DNA of 10,856 nt from JBKHYJ01 sp046565505 (GTDB lineage: Bacteria > Acidobacteriota > Blastocatellia > UBA7656): contig JBKHYJ010000085.1 in NCBI GenBank assembly GCA_046565505.1, forward strand, positions 1-10,856. The letters are read 5' to 3'. Of the stretch, positions 6,726 to 10,856 are shown piece after piece. Numbering within the stretch: position 1 is the first letter of the stretch; each line of letters begins with the position of its first letter. Made by a program: the position numbers and the translations under genes. The notes under the pieces were generated by a model. It worked only from the letters and a program-made list of their open reading frames with translations, made no database searches and was not told where the DNA came from.

Positions 6726-7684
6726 AGTTCCCCTCCGAGTGCCGACTGGCGTTTTTCAATCCTCACCATCGCCTGTTCGTATTGCTGGCGTTTGGTTGAC
6801 TCATAAAGTTTCGTGTAACGGAGAGTCATCTGGATTGAGCGATGCCCCATCAACTCCTTGAGCACTTCCAGTGATACTCCCGCATTTAGGAGCTGTGTGG
6901 CAAAGCTATGGCGCAGACAGTGAGGAGAATAATGTAGCTTGATGTCGGCCAGGCGCAAATACTTATTCATCAGCCAGCCGAGGTCGCCTCTGGTGAGCGG
7001 AGCTGATTTCACCTTACGACTAGGAAACAGATAATCTGATGAAGAGTTTCGTGCCTGCCACAGCCTGAGAGATTTCTCCAAATCGGGTGCGATGTAGACG
7101 ACCCGATCAACCAGGCCCTTGCTGTTATTGATACGGATTGTGCCCACGCGAAAATCAACATCGTGCCAGGTCAAGTGGCAGACCTCGGAGACGCGCAGCC
7201 CGCAGCGCAACATCAGTAGAAAGATGAGCCTGTCCCTGACAGAATCAATGACTTTGAAGAGTTGAATGAGGTCGGCTTCCGGCATCGGTTTTGGGAGAGT
7301 AGAGGGAACAAACAGCCGATGACGGCGGCGTATGGTCGGCTGCAGTTGCATCTGAGCGGCCTCGCGTAGGAAGTCAAAGAACTCTTTGAGGGAACTGAGA
7401 GTGATATTGATGGTTGTCGGGGAAAGCTCCTTTGACCTGGCTGATTCAATGAAGGAATCGATATCTGAAGCAATCGTATGAGCGAGGTTTTCTGCGACAG
7501 CGGCCCTTCGAGCCTCAGGTAAGTTGAGCAGGAATCGCTTGATTGCTACCGTGACAGCATCGAGAGTAGCCCGCGAGTAGTTGCGAGCGTGAAGCAAGCC
7601 AAGATAGCTGATCAACTGTTGAGTGCTGGTTGTGCTTAGCGAGGAAAGCTTTCTCAGTAAGCGAGAGGGAAGTAGACTATCCAT
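6722..7684 (-). CDS. Tyrosine recombinase/integrase, first gene of a coupled pair
   Basis: This 320-aa tyrosine recombinase is distinct in sequence from its partner. The N-terminal DNA-binding domain spans about 20-110 (LISYLGLLHARNYSRATLD). The catalytic set is complete: R164 (CGLRVSEV), K189 (NNSKGLVDR), H255 and R258 (HCLRHSFATQLL), H281 (MGHRSI) and Y290 (LRYTKLYES). The ATG at 7684 has GGGAGG (7698-7693) eight bases upstream, which supports this start. The stop TGA (6724-6722) overlaps the next start. A promoter-like sequence and a direct repeat lie just upstream, the usual position of an attachment site for a mobile integrase. The two proteins together may act as a heteromer like XerC/XerD. 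Whether they mobilise the neighbouring operon or are only neighbours cannot be decided from the sequence. Confidence 0.93.
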   Translation of the reverse strand: MDSLLPSRLLRKLSSLSTTSTQQLISYLGLLHARNYSRATLDAVTVAIKRFLLNLPEARRAAVAENLAHTIASDIDSFIESARSKELSPTTINITLSSLKEFFDFLREAAQMQLQPTIRRRHRLFVPSTLPKPMPEADLIQLFKVIDSVRDRLIFLLMLRCGLRVSEVCHLTWHDVDFRVGTIRINNSKGLVDRVVYIAPDLEKSLRLWQARNSSSDYLFPSRKVKSAPLTRGDLGWLMNKYLRLADIKLHYSPHCLRHSFATQLLNAGVSLEVLKELMGHRSIQMTLRYTKLYESTKRQQYEQAMVRIEKRQSALGGEL

Positions 7685-7692
7685 AGTGAGGA

Positions 7693-7741
7693 CCTCCCTA
7701 AACTACTGACGTAGGTTATGGAAGTCGGGCTGGATTGTCTA
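7693..7741 (-). promoter_or_regulatory. Candidate promoter and ribosome-binding site of the recombinase pair
   Basis: On the minus strand TAGACA (7741-7736, 5 of 6 matches to the -35 consensus) is followed after 17 bases by TAACCT (7718-7713), a poor -10. The small inverted repeat CTAC-TGAC-GTAG (7704-7715) partly overlaps the -10 and could be an operator. GGGAGG (7698-7693) is the Shine-Dalgarno sequence. The ribosome-binding site is well supported and the promoter is tentative. Confidence 0.4.
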
Positions 7742-7838
7742 CATAAGTACTCTTCTGTTCAACCAGTATAGCAGATAACCAGAAAGCTGATAAATAAGGG
7801 CTCTTAACTGAAGGTGGTAATTCTCAATCTTGCAGTAT
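7736..7838 (+). repeat. Direct repeat, copy B (right of the recombinase pair), composite
   Basis: The left part (7736-7800) matches copy A at 1370-1425. The right part (7793-7838, TAACTGAA...GGTAATTC...CAGTAT) matches copy C at 5676-5722. Copy B is thus the only place where both segments are joined. Within it TATAGC (7768-7773) and GCTGATA (7786-7792) form an imperfect inverted pair around a short spacer, the general form of a tyrosine-recombinase core site. It overlaps the -35 of the recombinase promoter at its left end. Attachment-site function is inferred. Confidence 0.5.
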
Positions 7839-8009
7839 CAGAACCAAGGTTCACATTATGAGAGGACAGAAAGTTAGAGCGACGAAACTTTTGAGCCCAA
7901 TGCTTACCAAACATCATTAGTATAATCAGGTTCAGGTATTCCAGCGGGCGAAGAAAACTCTAGCGAGCCAGAACGCGATCCAAGAACGACACTACTCCAA
8001 ACTGCACTC

Positions 8010-10448
8010 TCACTCCGCCCTGAGGGCATCTACCGGATTTACCCGAGTAATTCTGCGCGCCGGCAAATAGCTTGCCACCGCCGTCGCTGCGAGCAATGTA
8101 ATCGCAACGGCGATATATGTCAGCGGATCGATCGGCTTGATCCCAAAGAGCAGAGTGGACATCATCTGCGAGAGCGCGGCCGCGGCGGCCAGCCCGAGCC
8201 CCGCGCCTGTCGCGCCCCAAACAAGAGCGTTGCGCACAAACATCAACTTCAAACTTCCACTTTGCGCACCAAGCGCCATGCGGATCCCGATCTCGCGAGT
8301 CCGCTGCGCTACCGTGTATGAGATGACCGCATAGATCCCCACCACGGCAAGTAACAGCGCCATCACACCGCTGATCCCCAGCAACGTCAAAGTGAATGAG
8401 GTCCGCGACATGGATTTTTCATAGACCTCCTTCATCGTTCGCATCGCGGTGATCGGAATGCCGCTGTTGACGGATGACACGGTCTGGCGGATCTCGTTAG
8501 CCAGGCTATCACTTCCGGCGCGAGCGGTGCGAACCATATACGTCAGTGAATATGGCGATTGCAACGGCCAATACACAGAGGAAGGTGCGCTCCGATCAGC
8601 ACCATCATGCCGAATATCGCCGACAACGCCGATCACCTCACTCCATGGGTCGGTGGGGTTTGATCGGATCTGCTTGCCGACGGCAGCCTCGGCTGATCCC
8701 CAATACTCGCGCGCAAAGTTCTCCGCGATAATGACGAAGTTCCGACTTTCATGAAGATCTGTCCAGGTGTATTCACGGCCGGCGACCAGGGGCACACCGA
8801 GGGTTTTGAATGTGCCCGGCGCCGCCCTAATGAAACGGCGTAACGGTGGGATCTGATCAGCGGCATAAGTATGGTCGCTCGCGAAAATCGGATCCTGACT
8901 TTGAGAGTCGGTCATTGGCAGGTCGTCAATCAGGCCCACATCTGTTACCCCCGGGAGCGCGGCGAGGCGCTCGACCAGGTTCTGCTGCATGACCAGGACT
9001 TCAGCGTCTTTCGTCGTGGCGTCCCGTGGAGTCGAAATCCGAAAAGTCTGAAGCGCCGCGGGCTGGCTGAAACCTGGGTCGACCTCGCGCATCAGTTGAA
9101 AACTGCGGACCATCAGCCCCGAACCGATGAGCAGGACGAGCGCCAGCGCCACTTGAAAGACGGTCAGGGTATTGCGAGCGATATTCCGATCGCGGCCGGA
9201 ACTTGCAGTGCGGCCTCCCGAGCGGAGCGCCTCGGCGAGGTGAACTCTGGCGTGCTTCAGGACAGGGATCACGCCGAACGCGAACCCCGCAGCCACCGAG
9301 ATGGCCAAGGTGAACAGCACGGCCGTCCCGTCGATCCCAATCTGATCGAACCTGGGCAGGCGCGACGGACTGAGTGCCAGAACCAGCTTCACCACGATGA
9401 TGGCGAATCCGATGCCCGCCAACCCTCCCAACAGCGATAGGGTGAGACTCTCCACAAACATTTCGCGCGCCAGCCGGCCCCGACCCGCTCCCAGCGCCGC
9501 ACGCACAGCTAGTTCCTGCGTACGTCCCTCGGCGCGGACAAGCAAAAGATTTGCAACGTTCGCGCAAGCAATAAGGAGGACAATTGCGATTGTCGCCATC
9601 ACCACCCACAGGCTCCTGCCGATGTCGCCGAGCAGGTCATCAGTAAGCAGGCGGACGTTCGGACCCAGGCGCGCGTCCTCCATCATCTTCGTGCTCATTC
9701 CGTTGGGGGGAGGAAATTTGCCAAGCTCGATGCCAATCATTCGCGCGACGTCATTATTGGCTTCCTGAATTGTGACACCGGGTCGAAGCCGAGCGACCGC
9801 CTGGAAGTTGTAACCCGCGAGCCGCACGGAGCCGCGGTCGAATCGGATCGGCACGACGAGATCGTGTGTCATATCCATGAACCAGAAGTCCTTCGGCAGT
9901 ACGCCGATGATCTCGCGAGCGGCGCCGTCAGCCAAGATCCGTCGTCCAATGACGTTTGGGTCACCCCCATATCGGCGCTGCCAATAGCCATAACCGAGCA
10001 TGATCACATCGGGACTGTTCGTCTCATTGTCCTTCTCTACAAAGCCGCGGCCAAGAACTGGATTGATACCTAACAGCGGTAATAACCGGAAGGTCGCGCT
10101 GATTCCGTCGACCCGCTCCGCATCGGCGAACTCGGTGACGGTCATCGACCGGCCCCTCCAGAGGGCGACATCGGCAAATGTTTCGGACTCTTCCCGGTAG
10201 GTAACGTAATCGGCGAGGGAGGCATTGAGGTCTTTTATATTTACTCCCGGCGCCGTTTGCCAGGCCCCGATCAGTCGATCTGGCTCGGGGAATGGCAAAG
10301 CCTTGAGTAGCACGCTGTTAATCACGCTAAAGATGGCTGTATTGGCGCCGATCCCTAACGCGAGTGTAACTATAGTCGCGAGTGTGAAAAGAGGCGTGCG
10401 GGCGAGGCGACGAAATGTGTGCTTCAAGTCACGGATTATATCTGGCAA
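8010..10448 (-). CDS. ADOP-type duplicated FtsX/MacB-like permease
   Basis: This 812-aa membrane protein is built from two FtsX/MacB-type halves, each with a periplasmic MacB core-like domain (about 50-270 and 455-680). Predicted membrane segments lie at about 19-43, 281-303, 333-358, 374-396, 427-448, 686-711, 739-762 and 776-797. Typical signatures are LALGIGANTAIFSVINSVLL near the N-terminus, RTQELAVRAALGAGRGRLA (309-327), RTREIGIRMALGAQ (716-729), and the C-terminal PARRITRVNPVDALRAE. This matches the Acidobacterial duplicated orphan permease family, permeases found without an adjacent ATPase gene. None is present here. Their transport role is not established, and macrolide-export annotations are by homology only. 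The start is TTG at 10448, supported by GGGAGG eight bases upstream (10462-10457) and by the family-typical N-terminus. An ATG at 10455 lies in another frame, gives only eight codons and sits one base from the Shine-Dalgarno sequence. GC content looks higher than in the recombinases. Confidence 0.92.
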   Translation of the reverse strand: MPDIIRDLKHTFRRLARTPLFTLATIVTLALGIGANTAIFSVINSVLLKALPFPEPDRLIGAWQTAPGVNIKDLNASLADYVTYREESETFADVALWRGRSMTVTEFADAERVDGISATFRLLPLLGINPVLGRGFVEKDNETNSPDVIMLGYGYWQRRYGGDPNVIGRRILADGAAREIIGVLPKDFWFMDMTHDLVVPIRFDRGSVRLAGYNFQAVARLRPGVTIQEANNDVARMIGIELGKFPPPNGMSTKMMEDARLGPNVRLLTDDLLGDIGRSLWVVMATIAIVLLIACANVANLLLVRAEGRTQELAVRAALGAGRGRLAREMFVESLTLSLLGGLAGIGFAIIVVKLVLALSPSRLPRFDQIGIDGTAVLFTLAISVAAGFAFGVIPVLKHARVHLAEALRSGGRTASSGRDRNIARNTLTVFQVALALVLLIGSGLMVRSFQLMREVDPGFSQPAALQTFRISTPRDATTKDAEVLVMQQNLVERLAALPGVTDVGLIDDLPMTDSQSQDPIFASDHTYAADQIPPLRRFIRAAPGTFKTLGVPLVAGREYTWTDLHESRNFVIIAENFAREYWGSAEAAVGKQIRSNPTDPWSEVIGVVGDIRHDGADRSAPSSVYWPLQSPYSLTYMVRTARAGSDSLANEIRQTVSSVNSGIPITAMRTMKEVYEKSMSRTSFTLTLLGISGVMALLLAVVGIYAVISYTVAQRTREIGIRMALGAQSGSLKLMFVRNALVWGATGAGLGLAAAAALSQMMSTLLFGIKPIDPLTYIAVAITLLAATAVASYLPARRITRVNPVDALRAE

Positions 10449-10856
10449 GAGTCATTCCTCCCGAAATCTTAACGAACGAGCTTCTCCGAGCTGCCGTTCA
10501 CTTGTTTTCGTTGATCAATCCATCTGGGTGTAACGATGAATAAATCATCTATGTTCTCAACGGCTTGCACTGTGACGTTCAACCATCCCAAATTTAGCCC
10601 CAAATAGGGTCGGCGTCTTGTCGGACGCATGGACAAGAGTGACATTACCTCTATACGGTCGGTTGCGGTTGGCGGGTGCACAAAAAGACTTGCAGCCTTA
10701 TGAAAAATTAGGGGCATTATTCTTCTGATACTTGGAGGCTGATAACGCTATTTCCAATTGCTAGTATCTAAATAAAGTCCATAACGCTGATTATCGGACC
10801 CAAAAAGCGTCTTTACTTCTCCGCATCCCCCAGGCCACAAGATGTGCCCCCTGGTC
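10449..10856. other. Upstream region of the permease, no convincing gene
   Basis: These 408 bases hold the permease leader. Two small palindromes could be operator sites: TTGATCAA (10511-10518) and GATGA-ataaa-TCATC (10535-10549). Further out the 8-mer ATAACGCT occurs at 10742 and 10781. An 82-codon minus-strand frame (10469-10717) has no recognisable family and no good ribosome-binding site. No clear sigma-70 promoter could be picked. Confidence 0.45.
10830..10854. repeat. Imperfect hairpin at the window edge
   Basis: CCAGG (10830-10834) pairs with CCTGG (10850-10854), and inside it CACA (10836-10839) pairs with TGTG (10843-10846) around an AGA loop, with an asymmetric internal loop of C against CCC. 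No T-run is visible before the window ends. It could be a terminator of a gene outside, or nothing. Confidence 0.3.

Larger units (their letters stand above)
7685..8009. other. Intergenic region between recombinase pair and permease
   Basis: No gene is visible in these 325 bases. The left third holds the recombinase leader, and 7736-7838 is a repeat. The remainder contains only a 6-bp inverted repeat, AAAGTT (7870-7875) with AACTTT (7886-7891). The region near 8000 is the trailer of the permease, with no clear terminator. Confidence 0.5.

Noticed and set aside
8020..8030. GCCC-tga-GGGC palindrome at the permease 3' end
   Set aside because: It is explained by the conserved DALRAE codons and lacks a downstream T-run.
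10469..10717. 82-codon minus-strand frame upstream of the permease
   Set aside because: No recognisable domain, no good ribosome-binding site and no supporting context. It may be chance in a leader region.
10742..10788. ATAACGCT direct repeats, and a shared GATAACGC inverted at 5558-5565
   Set aside because: Eight-base matches are expected many times by chance in a window of this size.
1..10856. CRISPR arrays, tRNA or rRNA genes
   Set aside because: No regularly spaced repeats, and no tRNA cloverleaf or rRNA-like sequence was noticed on either strand.

Overview
The window looks like accessory DNA from an Acidobacteriota-type genome. The best taxonomic clue is an 812-residue duplicated FtsX/MacB-like orphan permease of the ADOP type, a family greatly expanded in Acidobacteria. 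A stand-alone MEDS-domain protein beside a long GAF/PAS hybrid kinase also fits. The assignment is inferred from families only.

Layout, left to right. Positions 1-1433 are a mobile-element scrapyard: the first 26 codons of an IS1595-like transposase on the minus strand, an IS110-family transposase lacking its N-terminal catalytic Asp, and behind it a strongly foldable non-coding stretch (1114-1264) that could be the element's bridge RNA. Positions 1434-5271 are a minus-strand operon: a MEDS-domain protein followed by a 1049-aa hybrid histidine kinase. The MEDS gene carries an in-frame TGA (4795-4797) where I expect the family's conserved cysteine. The reading frame continues beyond it, still clearly MEDS, for 56 codons, and a small hairpin follows directly. 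That makes it either a very fresh nonsense mutation or a selenocysteine (or other recoding) candidate. Positions 5272-5852 are mostly non-coding: a run of three inverted repeats, an AT-rich repeat-bearing stretch and a possible tyrosine-recombinase remnant. Positions 5853-7684 encode two complete tyrosine recombinases, minus strand, coupled by an ATGA overlap. Positions 7685-8009 are non-coding and hold a repeat. Positions 8010-10448 encode the permease, and 10449-10856 show no convincing gene.

How the parts may work together: a direct repeat found just beyond the kinase 3' end (about 1370-1425) recurs just upstream of the recombinase pair (about 7736-7800), in the same orientation. The pair, the MEDS gene and the kinase therefore lie between two copies of one sequence, as expected of a recombinase-mobilised module with a signalling operon as cargo. 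Part of the second repeat is echoed a third time at 5676-5722. The direct repeats and the TGA-interrupted MEDS gene are the two observations most worth following up. All repeats and motifs were found by eye, with no searches, alignments or folding calculations.
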